From Acinetobacter nosocomialis (GTDB taxonomy: Bacteria > Pseudomonadota > Gammaproteobacteria > Pseudomonadales > Moraxellaceae), in NCBI GenBank assembly GCA_025736915.1, contig CP107049.1, positions 2,046,001-2,110,000 on the forward strand: a stretch of 64,000 nucleotides of DNA, written 5' to 3'. A program made the translations under genes and the position numbers. Below are positions 40,522-48,291 of the stretch, piece after piece; positions within the stretch are counted from its first letter, which is position 1; each line of letters starts with the position of its first letter. Under the pieces are notes generated by a model, which had not been told where the DNA came from, searched no databases, and was given only the letters and a program-made list of their open reading frames with translations.

Positions 40522-40821
40522 GGTAATGAAATTATTGGTGCATCGAACTTGCGCCTTAAACTCAATGAACAGATTCAATATTGTGGTGGACATATTGGGT
40601 TAGGTATTCGTCCTTCTAAACGGAAACAAAATTTTGGTTCAAAATTGTTGGAGCTTACAATTCAGGAGGCATGGAAGCTGGGCCTAACTGAGTTACATAT
40701 ACATTGTTATAAATCTAATTTTGCTTCTGCAAAACTTATTGAAGCAAACAAGGGCCGTCTTCATTCCGAAATTACCCTCGAACAAGTAGTTCAAAGATAT
40801 ATAGTGAATAAAACAATATGA
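40522..40821 (+). pseudogene. 5'-truncated GNAT acetyltransferase
   Basis: From 40522 the frame reads GNEIIGASNLRLKLNEQI and continues for 99 codons through the acetyl-CoA region (GIRPSKRKQNFGSKLLELTIQEAWKLGL) to a normal C-terminus (QRYIVNKTI). The N-terminal half of the fold is absent, a stop codon (40519-40521) precedes it, and the usual Q/RxxGxG loop is degraded to KRKQNFG. A TTG at 40549 could initiate a short peptide but a working enzyme is unlikely. Confidence 0.75.
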
Positions 40822-40854
40822 AAATTTTCTTTCAAAGCATTTTTAAACAGCAAT

Positions 40855-40984
40855 AAAAAAAGCCCAACATCCTGTTGGGCCTTTTCGTATTTGGGTACTA
40901 GATATGACTCCTGTCGTATCTCACGATCCTGATGCATGAACCTATTATTGTTGTTTTGTGTTCCGGAACATCCTGTTCCTGTAT
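40855..40984 (-). ncRNA. Repeated small RNA, copy 2
   Basis: Same unit as copy 1: promoter TTGGCG (41019-41014), 17-base spacer, TAATAT (40996-40991), predicted start near 40984, and terminator GCCCAACA/TGTTGGGC (40862-40880) followed by seven U on the minus strand. The GGAACA/TGTTCC hairpin and the AACAACAATAATAGG stretch are kept. The upstream inverted repeat TTGTAAGA-AAAA-TCTTACAT (41040-41059) is the most symmetrical of the three. Confidence 0.75.
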
Positions 40985-41113
40985 AACTTCATATTAAGAA
41001 AAAAGCGGGGAGTCGCCAATCCGCAAAAACCTTAAAAGCTTGTAAGAAAAATCTTACATTGAAGAATGATTCAGCCGTTTAAACCCTAAAATTTTCTCTA
41101 AATATTCAGATAT

Positions 41114-41242
41114 AAAAAAAGCCCAACATCCTGTTGGGCTTTTTCGTATTTGGGTACTAGATATGACTCCTGTCGTATCTCACGTCCTGATGCATGAACC
41201 TATTATTGTTGTTTTATGTTCCGGAACATCCTGTTCCTGTAT
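41114..41242 (-). ncRNA. Repeated small RNA, copy 3
   Basis: Third copy, 259 bases from copy 2 in the same direction. Promoter TTGGCG (41277-41272), 17-base spacer, TAATAT (41254-41249); start near 41242; terminator GCCCAACA-TCC-TGTTGGGC (41121-41139) with seven U. The upstream repeat TTGTAAGA-TAAA-ACGTACAA is at 41298-41317. Copies 2 and 3 look like a tandem duplication of a roughly 200-base unit. Confidence 0.75.
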
Positions 41243-41321
41243 GACTTCATATTAGGAAAAAAGCAGGGTGTCGCCAATCCGCAAAAACCCTAAAAGTTTG
41301 TAAGATAAAACGTACAAGCCA

Positions 41322-41666
41322 CTATTCGTCTTGAGGTAAAGGCCAAAGAATATCTTTGTTTTGCTTGAATTTTTTGTACCAATATTGGCTTATCAGTGCT
41401 TTGTCATCTCTATCGAAATGATAAACGAATATATCTAAAGCTTCGTTTAGGTCGATGTCATAGCGAAACTTGGCAGTAGCTAAATGATCTTGTATTTCAT
41501 ATAACTGATTAAATATAGGCAAAGAATCTTCATAAGTTAATAATTGAATTTGTTGAAGAAGTTCTTTTATTTGAAGCTCATACGCATCTAAAATTCTTGC
41601 CAGATCAATCTTTACATCTCTATAGGTGATAAGTCTTTGCTCAAATTCATTCCATGTGTAGTTCAT
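41322..41666 (-). CDS. Hypothetical helical protein
   Basis: A 114-residue protein I do not recognise. It is acidic, aromatic-rich and predicted mostly helical (DLARILDAYELQIKELLQQIQLL), with no signal peptide or membrane segment and no cysteines. It ends WPLPQDE just beside the upstream repeat of sRNA copy 3. Small immunity-like or phage-derived proteins look like this, but nothing adjacent supports a specific role. Confidence 0.6.
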   Translation of the reverse strand: MNYTWNEFEQRLITYRDVKIDLARILDAYELQIKELLQQIQLLTYEDSLPIFNQLYEIQDHLATAKFRYDIDLNEALDIFVYHFDRDDKALISQYWYKKFKQNKDILWPLPQDE

Positions 41667-41858
41667 TCTAATAAATGTTTAAAAGTTGAATGTAAGCACA
41701 GCATAACTTGGTTGGTTATAAAGTTGATGTGATTTTTCAAAATGCTCGATCGGCAAATCAAACAACTTTGGCCTCTGTGCCACAACAGACTTTAATTTTT
41801 TGCGCTGATTTAAAGTAAAACACCATTGCGACACAGAGATAAAGAGCTAAGCCAACGC

Positions 41859-42143
41859 TTAGCCCAGACTACTTTTGTCACACCGCTGCATGACGCTGAA
41901 AAAAGTAGGGGCAAAGTCCCGTGGGAGAACAGGACTTTGCAAACTGACATATTCAAGGCGCTGCATGAGCTTGGGGGAGTAGACTTGCTCAAGTCGCTGA
42001 TAAATACAGTCACAGCTCGACTCGCTATGCCCACCTGACAGGCAAATTTTTTCAAACTCCTGATGAGTCTCTGGGTCGTAAACCGAAACGCCGTAGCTGC
42101 CAACTATGAAACTTAAAGCCAAAAGCGGTTTATAAATTTTCAT
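41859..42143 (-). CDS. Small secreted cysteine-containing protein
   Basis: A 94-residue protein starting MKIYKPLLALSFIVGSYGV, a plausible signal peptide. The mature part has a C-x-S-G-G-x4-SCDC pattern (ICLSGGHSESSCDCIYQRL) and a C-terminal Cys, suggesting periplasmic disulfides. Acinetobacter genomes carry several small proteins of this general pattern with unknown role. A hairpin GCTAAGC-GTTG-GCTTAGC overlaps its end. The upstream region is very AT-rich. Confidence 0.6.
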   Translation of the reverse strand: MKIYKPLLALSFIVGSYGVSVYDPETHQEFEKICLSGGHSESSCDCIYQRLEQVYSPKLMQRLEYVSLQSPVLPRDFAPTFFSVMQRCDKSSLG

Positions 42144-42378
42144 ATTATTCTCATGATTATTTATGTCTTTAACTAAAATAAAAATATAATGACTTTGAAA
42201 TTTAAAATAATTTTTTAAATAATAATTAATCCTCCTAAAGCACAGGAAAATAAAATAATTAAAATTTTAAAATAAAAATAGTTTATAAGTTTAAAAAATT
42301 AAGGCGTAAAAACCCAAATTTTAAGTCAATAAAATAGTTAAATAAGAGAGAAAATGAGTTTGAAAAGTGTCATGGTCA

Positions 42379-42602
42379 ACTCCTTAAAAAATGGAGTCCT
42401 ACCACCAGATTACCGCGAATTAATTAGGGTGGTAGAACGAAAGGGGGTTGACAGACTGGAGCTCATAGACCCAGCACGCACAGGGCGTCCCCCTCCCGTC
42501 CTACCGCAAAGAAAGGGGACGCAAGGGTCTAACGAATTATAGTATAACTACAATCCGCTATGAGCTTACGGTCTGTCAAAACCGTCTGGCAATGTAGGCC
42601 AG
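42379..42602. ncRNA. Candidate structured RNA of unknown class (island A)
   Basis: A GC-rich island inside very AT-rich DNA. Nested helices are visible: ACTCC/GGAGT (42379/42393), CTACCACC/GGTGGTAG (42399-42406/42428-42435), a 17-bp discontinuous stem TTGACAGAC+GCTCATAG with CTATGAGC+GTCTGTCAA (42448-42468/42558-42579), inside it ACCC/GGGT (42469/42525) and GCGTCCCC/GGGGACGC (42485-42492/42515-42522), and a last hairpin CTGGC/GCCAG (42586/42598). No reverse transcriptase, nuclease or known RNA signature adjoins. Strand is undecided. Confidence 0.6.
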
Positions 42603-42819
42603 CAACGAAATAATAATCGGTGATTTTAAATACGTCAATTTAATATTTAAAATATTTTTGATTTAATAATAAAACTAAATAGATTTTAAAATAAAAATAT
42701 TATTATTAACTTTTTATTTATATTTGATGAAAAAAATAATAAATATAGAAATGTTTTGCCAGTTCCAAAAAAGAACTTGATTGTTAAGATCTATTTTTGT
42801 CGTTTTTATAGAGATAAGA

Positions 42820-44049
42820 ATGGAACGAGTTGTCATCACAGGTATGGGAATTAATTCTTGTATTGGAAATACATTAGAGACAGTAACCGAGTCCTTAAAA
42901 GCAGGCCGCTCAGGCATTCGCTATAACGATGTTTATGCAAAATTGAACTTTCGAAGTCATGTGAGCGCCACTGCCGAAATGGATTTTGAAAATATTGATC
43001 CAGAATTAAAAAAACACATGGGCGTTTGCGCGATGTATGCCTACAACTCGGCACTCGATGCGCTACAACACGCCAAGCTTGAGGTAAATGACATTGCCAA
43101 CAACTCAAAATATGGCGTGATTGGGGGAACAGGCGGCACCTCAACAGCGTCTATCATCGACATGCTAAACACCTTAAAAGAAAAAGGCGCAAGCGAAGTA
43201 TCGCCTGATTTAGCACCACGCTACCTAACAAATACCATTAGCGCTAATCTGTCACGTGCTTTCAACCTAAAAGGCGTATCTCAATCTATCGCGAGTGCCT
43301 GTGCGACTTCAGCCGATGCAATTGGCTATGCATATCACCTTATTGCTGCTGGTAAACAAGACCTCATGCTGGCAGGTGGCGGCGAAGAAGACCATTGGTC
43401 GCAAACTGCAATATTCGATGCGATGGGCGCCTTATGCTCTAAATATAACGATGCACCAGAAACCGCTTCACGCCCATATTCAGTCGATAACGATGGCTTT
43501 GTGATCGCTGGCGGTGGTGGTATGGTGGTTTTAGAGTCTTTAAGCCATGCCCAAAAGCGCGGAGCAAAAATTTTGGCAGAAGTGGTTGGCTATGCTGCCA
43601 ATAGTGACGGTGTCGATATGGTGGCTCCAAGTGGTGAAGGTGCGACCCGTTGCATTAAGTTGGCACTCGCAGAAGCCAAGCAAAACGGCTCTGAAACCAT
43701 CGACTATATCAACACGCATGGCACTTCTACGCCAGCAGGAGACATTCCTGAACTATTGGCCATAGAGCGAGCTTTTGGTAGTGAAAAAGTCCCGCCACTG
43801 AGTTCGACTAAGTCCATGACTGGGCATAGTTTGGGGGCAGCAGGTGTACACGAGGCTATTTATTCTATTTTAATGCTGCAAAATAACTTTATTGCGCCGA
43901 GTATTAATATTACTGAACTACGCGAAGAAGCTAAAAAGTTCGATATTGTTCAAACAAGCCGAGAAACCGAACTCAAAACAGTCATGAGTAATAGCTTTGG
44001 TTTTGGTGGCGTAAATACCTGCCTCGTTTTTAGAAAATGGGAAGGGTAA
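42820..44049 (+). CDS. Beta-ketoacyl-ACP synthase (FabB/FabF type)
   Basis: The start chosen is ATG 42820 (MERVVITGMGINSCIG); the frame opens 13 codons earlier in AT-rich leader. The 409-residue thiolase-fold enzyme keeps the full Cys-His-His set: C161 (SIASACATSAD), H300 (NTHGTSTPAGD) and H336 (SMTGHSLGAAG). It condenses acyl-ACP with malonyl-ACP. It stands alone, convergent with an SDR-like gene, outside any fatty-acid operon, so it may be an extra FabB-like enzyme; chain preference is unknown. Confidence 0.88.
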   Translation: MERVVITGMGINSCIGNTLETVTESLKAGRSGIRYNDVYAKLNFRSHVSATAEMDFENIDPELKKHMGVCAMYAYNSALDALQHAKLEVNDIANNSKYGVIGGTGGTSTASIIDMLNTLKEKGASEVSPDLAPRYLTNTISANLSRAFNLKGVSQSIASACATSADAIGYAYHLIAAGKQDLMLAGGGEEDHWSQTAIFDAMGALCSKYNDAPETASRPYSVDNDGFVIAGGGGMVVLESLSHAQKRGAKILAEVVGYAANSDGVDMVAPSGEGATRCIKLALAEAKQNGSETIDYINTHGTSTPAGDIPELLAIERAFGSEKVPPLSSTKSMTGHSLGAAGVHEAIYSILMLQNNFIAPSINITELREEAKKFDIVQTSRETELKTVMSNSFGFGGVNTCLVFRKWEG

Positions 44050-44103
44050 TTTAAAACTCGAAATATATGTGGGCGTGAGAAAAAGAATAAATTTAAAAAG
44101 TTA

Positions 44104-44131
44104 AGAAAAGCGTAATGGATTACGCTTTTTC
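44104..44131. terminator. Bidirectional terminator between ketosynthase and SDR genes
   Basis: AAAAGCGTAA-TGGA-TTACGCTTTT (44106-44129) with flanking A and T runs serves both converging genes. Confidence 0.85.
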
Positions 44132-44147
44132 TCTCATAAAACATAGT

Positions 44148-44849
44148 TTAAGCAGCTTGAATGGCTTCACCACACAGAGAAACCGTTTCTTGTTTATGCT
44201 GGTGTAAGTACCAGAACTGATCTGCAACTGTTTCTGGATGTACCGCGTAGGTTTTATCCTTCACTTCAGGTGTTCCATCTACAAAACCATTTACAATCAC
44301 TTGGCTCACATAAACATTTGAGTCAGCAAGACTATGAGCAAGCAAGTTGGTGGCTTTGTATTGAGCGGCAGCGGTAGTTGCTAACGATGAATATTCTTTG
44401 GCAACCAAGTCGATACCCACTGCATCGAAAGCAAAAATTCCGTTTGTCGATAAAATGCTACCGTGGTTCTTTTCTAAATCACCTAAGCAAGCTTGTACCG
44501 TCGCAATATAGCTCGAAACACGAATATGAAAGCTTTTAGTAAGCTCTAGTGGAGGGGTTTTTAAGATATTGCCTTCAATATCATGGAAAGCATTCCAATG
44601 AATATTTTTAATCTCTCCTAATTGATCTTTAATACGTTGAATAAGGTTTGGTATATCTTCAAGAACCGCTAAATCACATGTAAAAGCGTAAGCTTCAATA
44701 CCTTGTGCCTTAAGTTCTAAAATGGCTTTTTCGAGTTTTTCAGCATTACGTGCCACTAAACCGATTTTATAGCCTTCTTTACCAAACTTATGTGCTACGG
44801 CTTTGGAAATACCTGTTCCATAACCAAAAATTATAATATTGTTGTTCAT
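44148..44849 (-). CDS. SDR-like oxidoreductase with altered active site
   Basis: Start at ATG 44849 (MNNNIIIFGYGTGISKAV), with GGAAC upstream on its strand. The 233 residues form a classical SDR fold with a modified glycine motif GYGTGI. The catalytic Ser is present (GSILSTNG), but the region aligned with YxxxK reads SSLATTAAAQYKATNLLAHSLA, with Leu and Ala at the Tyr and Lys positions. It may bind NAD(P) without classical SDR catalysis. Divergent from the small gene at 45107. Confidence 0.75.
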   Translation of the reverse strand: MNNNIIIFGYGTGISKAVAHKFGKEGYKIGLVARNAEKLEKAILELKAQGIEAYAFTCDLAVLEDIPNLIQRIKDQLGEIKNIHWNAFHDIEGNILKTPPLELTKSFHIRVSSYIATVQACLGDLEKNHGSILSTNGIFAFDAVGIDLVAKEYSSLATTAAAQYKATNLLAHSLADSNVYVSQVIVNGFVDGTPEVKDKTYAVHPETVADQFWYLHQHKQETVSLCGEAIQAA

Positions 44850-45106
44850 TATAAAGTTCCAGAAAACCAATTATTTGGTTAGAAATAGTTTATAATATGT
44901 TTTTATAATGTATTCAAGCGAAAAAATTAAATCTAAAAATAATGCAGAAACAACAAGACAAAAATATGAAAAACATTAATTAAGTCAGTTGGTTTTGAAT
45001 GGTCTGGATGGGATACTTATTTAGAAAATAAAAGGATGAAAAATTTATCTTTTTTCACTATAGCTAAAAGTAAGGTTAAGAATATTGTGAGTGTAGGTGT
45101 TTGTAA

Positions 45107-45589
45107 ATGAGGATTATTTTCTTATATTTTTTATTGGTTTTTCCTAGTCTTTCTTTTGGTAATACTGTGGGTGAGTTTTTTTCAAAGTTTCAAGCAAGGA
45201 ATCATTATTATATTTATAAGGATAAACCAGAGAAATGGATCTATGAGTGTGCTGTGGAGGCGAATAAGAAAGAAAGCTCTACGAATATTAATTCTGTAAG
45301 TTTTGATCAAAAGAATCAGTCCATTAAATTCTCATTTGATACCCCTGATCAACCATTTTATAAAGTAACTAAAATTTTGAAAATTAAACCTAATGAGTAT
45401 GAGGTGTATTTCCAAGATAAGAATATGGGAAGTAATTTTAACTTTGAGGTTATTTTAAAAAGTAATGGTATTTCAGAGTGGTTTTTTCATGCTCCTAATG
45501 AAGATACAGAAAACTTCATCGATAGAAGCTTTACCTTAGTGAGTTTCAACGAATCTCCAAAGTTTAATATAACGAATAAGTGTAAATAG
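45107..45589 (+). CDS. Hypothetical secreted protein
   Basis: A 160-residue protein not recognised. MRIIFLYFLLVFPSLSFGNT is a clear signal peptide with cleavage near residue 19; the rest is beta-rich and lysine-rich with two cysteines (YECAVEA and C-terminal NKCK). The ATG overlaps the stop of an upstream short frame (ATGA at 45107-45110) that reads about 45 codons of coding-like sequence (SVGFEWSGWDTYLENKR), so it may once have been the second gene of an operon. Confidence 0.65.
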   Translation: MRIIFLYFLLVFPSLSFGNTVGEFFSKFQARNHYYIYKDKPEKWIYECAVEANKKESSTNINSVSFDQKNQSIKFSFDTPDQPFYKVTKILKIKPNEYEVYFQDKNMGSNFNFEVILKSNGISEWFFHAPNEDTENFIDRSFTLVSFNESPKFNITNKCK

Positions 45590-45857
45590 CTGGAATGAAA
45601 AGTAGAGTTCTCTTGTGACCTAAACACAAGAGATTCTACATAGATAAATCATACTTTACTGGCGTTAGATTCTTTTTATAGTCTGGTGCCTAATTGCTCA
45701 AAACAGTTAATGCTTTGGTAAAATAAACCGAAAAATACAAATAAATTGGAATTTAAATATAACTAATTATAGCTAAATGGGAATAATTTCTTTTAAATTT
45801 GTCTAATGACGTAAAAATTCCCAAAAATAATAAAAATTCGCTTTTCTTAGAAAAACA

Positions 45858-46050
45858 ATCCCGCAGGGTGCTGGCTAAACTATATCTCAAGGGTGTGATA
45901 GGGATCGAAAAGAGTAGCATGCACCAAAACGTATAACGTTAGTGTGTACTCACCCAAAAGGTCTCGATTCGGCTTAGGACGCTATAGATCAAAAGTTTAT
46001 AGGCACAAGGTTATAACTTACAAAGTTATGATTGTTGAAGTAAACCATAG
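45858..46050. ncRNA. Candidate structured RNA of unknown class (region B)
   Basis: Within the 527-base gap 45590-46116 a mixed-composition segment shows several helices: ATCCC/GGGAT (45859/45901), GGGTG/CACCC (45891-45895/45951-45955) enclosing a bulged stem AGTA-g-CATGC with GTGTG-TACT, CTATAGA/TTTATAG (45982-46002) and ATAACTT-ACA-AAGTTAT (about 46012-46028). It is not translated in a convincing frame. A strong promoter for the next gene starts only after it, so it is not simply that gene's leader. The remaining gap is AT-rich and featureless. Confidence 0.45.
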
Positions 46051-46060
46051 ATGTTTTCCC

Positions 46061-46087
46061 TTGACACCCTAAAAAATTCTCTATAAT
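46061..46087 (+). promoter_or_regulatory. Promoter of the DUF2867 gene
   Basis: Consensus TTGACA (46061-46066) and TATAAT (46082-46087) with a 15-base spacer, 30 bases before the ATG. The spacer is short; ATAATA one base on gives 16. Confidence 0.65.
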
Positions 46088-46116
46088 AAAAATGATACTT
46101 TACAAGAATATAATTT

Positions 46117-46620
46117 ATGAATAAGCCTTATCTTTCTGCTTTACCTACCGACAGTCAAATCTCATCTCAATTGAACAATGCTTACTTCCACGACTCGTGG
46201 AGTATTGTGCTGGGTCAACCCGACCTAAATGTATTTGGGCAGCTTATTAAACTGTTCCATCACACTCCAGAGTGGGTAGAGTGGAGCATGAATATGCGTA
46301 ATAAAATTACTTCAAAAATTGGGCTCAAAGACTTAGGAAGTTTCAAACAGATTGATTCAAATAAAAAAGAAAATGAGTATGTGGCAGGTGACCGAATTGG
46401 AATTTTTACTTTGCGTCAACGTACCGAAAATGAGTTAGTCATTGGAGATGATGATAAACATTTGAATGTGACTTTATCTATTTATAAAAATGAAGATACC
46501 CAAGTGCTTACAGTGACTACAGTGGTACATATTAAAAATCTGCTTGGAAGACTCTACATGGTACCTGTAATTCCTGCCCACCGAAAAATAGTACCAGCAA
46601 CTTTACAGATATTGGGTTAG
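46117..46620 (+). CDS. DUF2867 domain protein
   Basis: A 167-residue protein matching the DUF2867 pattern: DSWSIVLGQPDLNVFGQL, a central GDRIGIFTLRQRTENELVIGDDDKHLNVTLSI and the late VVHIKNLLGRLYMVPVIPAHRKIVP segment. The family is SRPBCC-like and of unknown function. It is monocistronic under the near-consensus promoter at 46061. Confidence 0.8.
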   Translation: MNKPYLSALPTDSQISSQLNNAYFHDSWSIVLGQPDLNVFGQLIKLFHHTPEWVEWSMNMRNKITSKIGLKDLGSFKQIDSNKKENEYVAGDRIGIFTLRQRTENELVIGDDDKHLNVTLSIYKNEDTQVLTVTTVVHIKNLLGRLYMVPVIPAHRKIVPATLQILG

Positions 46621-46700
46621 AGCACTATTTTTATTTACGATGTGTTAGGCCGAAATCGTTTATATACTAATCTTATTATCATAATAATGGGCTGAATAAT

Positions 46701-47402
46701 ATGGACAATAAAAATCAGTATCGCCAATGCGCCGTATGCGGAAAGAGTTTTCCCTTGAAAGATCTGGTCTCTGGTGAAGTCATTCGAGATGTCATTGGTG
46801 AAGAAATCTTGAAAGATTATCCAGAGTGGTCTTTTTCAACTTTTATTTGTCGTGCTGATTTGGCGGACTACCGTATTAAATATGTGCAGTCCCTATTACG
46901 TTCAGAAAAGGGGGAGCTAACCACTTTGGAGAATGAAGTAATTGGTAGTATGCAACGGCATGAACTCATTACTCGTAATACAGAGACAGAGTTCGATCAG
47001 AATTGGACTTTGGGTGAAAAGTTAGCAGATAAAATAGCTTCATTTGGTGGAAGTTGGGTCTTTTTAACTTGTTTTGGGCTGTTTTTAGTGGCTTGGATCC
47101 TTTTTAATACCGTAGTGATGGTGGTGCATCCTGTTGATCCTTATCCATTTATTTTGCTTAACCTGATTTTGTCATGTTTGGCTGCAATTCAGGCACCTGT
47201 CATTATGATGAGTCAGAACCGTCAAGAAGCCAAAGATCGCTTACGTTCGCAACATGACTATCAAATTAATTTAAAAGCTGAGCTTGAGATTCGTCATTTA
47301 CATGAAAAAATGGATCATCTTTTATCGCATCAGTGGGAAAGGCTTGCGCATATTCAAGAAATTCAGCTCGATCTTTTAGCTGAAATGAATAAAAAACGAT
47401 AA
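46701..47402 (+). CDS. DUF1003 membrane protein
   Basis: A 233-residue protein with an N-terminal CAVCGKSF zinc-knuckle-like element, then a cytosolic region and two membrane helices (WVFLTCFGLFLVAWILF and PFILLNLILSCLAAIQAPVIMM), followed by the QNRQEAKDRLRSQHDYQINLKAELEI signature that defines DUF1003, and a coiled-coil tail. The role is unknown; links to metal or cyclopropane-lipid neighbours seen in other genomes are not seen here. Confidence 0.85.
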   Translation: MDNKNQYRQCAVCGKSFPLKDLVSGEVIRDVIGEEILKDYPEWSFSTFICRADLADYRIKYVQSLLRSEKGELTTLENEVIGSMQRHELITRNTETEFDQNWTLGEKLADKIASFGGSWVFLTCFGLFLVAWILFNTVVMVVHPVDPYPFILLNLILSCLAAIQAPVIMMSQNRQEAKDRLRSQHDYQINLKAELEIRHLHEKMDHLLSHQWERLAHIQEIQLDLLAEMNKKR

Positions 47403-47512
47403 AGCTTTCCCGAGTTTCACGTGGAACATGATGATAGCTTATAGATTGTTTTGCGGTAGGTCTGAAATTTCTTTATGATTTGCCGCCATGCTCCATTGCT
47501 GTTTCTACGACC

Positions 47513-48178
47513 ATGCCTTTAAACGACAATTTTGTTTACGCTCCGCCACAAGATCCGCTTTCAATTTTATTTGAAGATGACGATTTAATTGTGGTTGATA
47601 AACCTGCGGGATTGTTGTCTGTGATGGGTCGCCTACCTGAGCATCATGATAGCGCTTATTTACGGGTGTTAGAAAAGTTCCCTTTGGCTAAAGTCACGCA
47701 TCGTTTAGATATGGCGACATCGGGCCTACTTATGTTTGCCAAGCACCGTGATGCAGAGGTTGCGGTAAGTAAAATGTTTCAGGCCAGAACAGTCAAAAAA
47801 CATTATATTGCGTTGGTGCAAGGCCAAGTCACAGAAGAGGGCAGTGTTGAAGTTCCGCTCATTACTGACTGGGAAAATCGCCCAAGACAAATTGTACATT
47901 TTGAATTAGGCAAGCATGCTAAAACCTTGTTTCAACCGCTCGTTTATGACGAAAAAGTCGATCAAACGCGAGTATTACTTGAACCAGTCACAGGCCGTTC
48001 GCACCAGCTCCGTGTGCACATGATGCACATTGGACACCCGATTATGGGCGACAAGCTGTATCACCCTGAGCCAAAACGTTTTCATTTAAACCGTATGGCT
48101 TTACATGCGGCCTATCTGGCTTTTCAGCATCCATTGAAAGGAACAGATGTAGTCATTGAATCGCAAGTGCCATTTTAA
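47513..48178 (+). CDS. rluA: RluA-family 23S rRNA/tRNA pseudouridine synthase
   Basis: The start is set at ATG 47513 (MPLNDNFVYAPP), giving 221 residues, close to E. coli RluA (219); a TTG at 47480 is possible. The active site HRLDMATSGLLMFAKH carries the catalytic Asp, and GRSHQLRVHMMHIGHPIMGDKLY is the second conserved block. There is no N-terminal S4 domain, as in RluA. It should isomerise specific uridines (E. coli: 23S U746 and tRNA U32). Confidence 0.88.
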   Translation: MPLNDNFVYAPPQDPLSILFEDDDLIVVDKPAGLLSVMGRLPEHHDSAYLRVLEKFPLAKVTHRLDMATSGLLMFAKHRDAEVAVSKMFQARTVKKHYIALVQGQVTEEGSVEVPLITDWENRPRQIVHFELGKHAKTLFQPLVYDEKVDQTRVLLEPVTGRSHQLRVHMMHIGHPIMGDKLYHPEPKRFHLNRMALHAAYLAFQHPLKGTDVVIESQVPF

Positions 48179-48291
48179 AAAATTAAAATTTGATGCAATT
48201 CGCAACGGAATACATATCCAAACTGCAATAAAAGTCGGGTATTCTTGATGTCGAATAATATTAATACTGCGACAACAACAAGGATCACTTT

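Noticed and set aside
37955..41317. CRISPR-like or insertion-sequence explanation for the repeated 200-base unit
   Set aside because: Three copies only, spaced irregularly, without spacers, terminal repeats, target duplications or a transposase; promoter and terminator features fit sRNA genes.
41810..42103. Overlapping frames on both strands across the small secreted gene
   Set aside because: Only the frame starting MKIYKPLLALSF has a signal peptide and a cysteine pattern; the others are shadows.
42354..42542. Plus-strand open frame of 62 codons across the structured island
   Set aside because: The frame runs through perfect hairpins (for example GCGTCCCC/GGGGACGC) and gives a low-complexity, proline- and arginine-rich peptide; structure explains the sequence better than coding.
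42379..42602. Retron or group II intron RNA
   Set aside because: No reverse transcriptase with a YADD-type motif lies on either strand nearby, and no domain V-like hairpin was seen.
45107..45589. Lipoprotein call for the secreted protein
   Set aside because: The signal peptide ends SLSFGNT with no lipobox cysteine.
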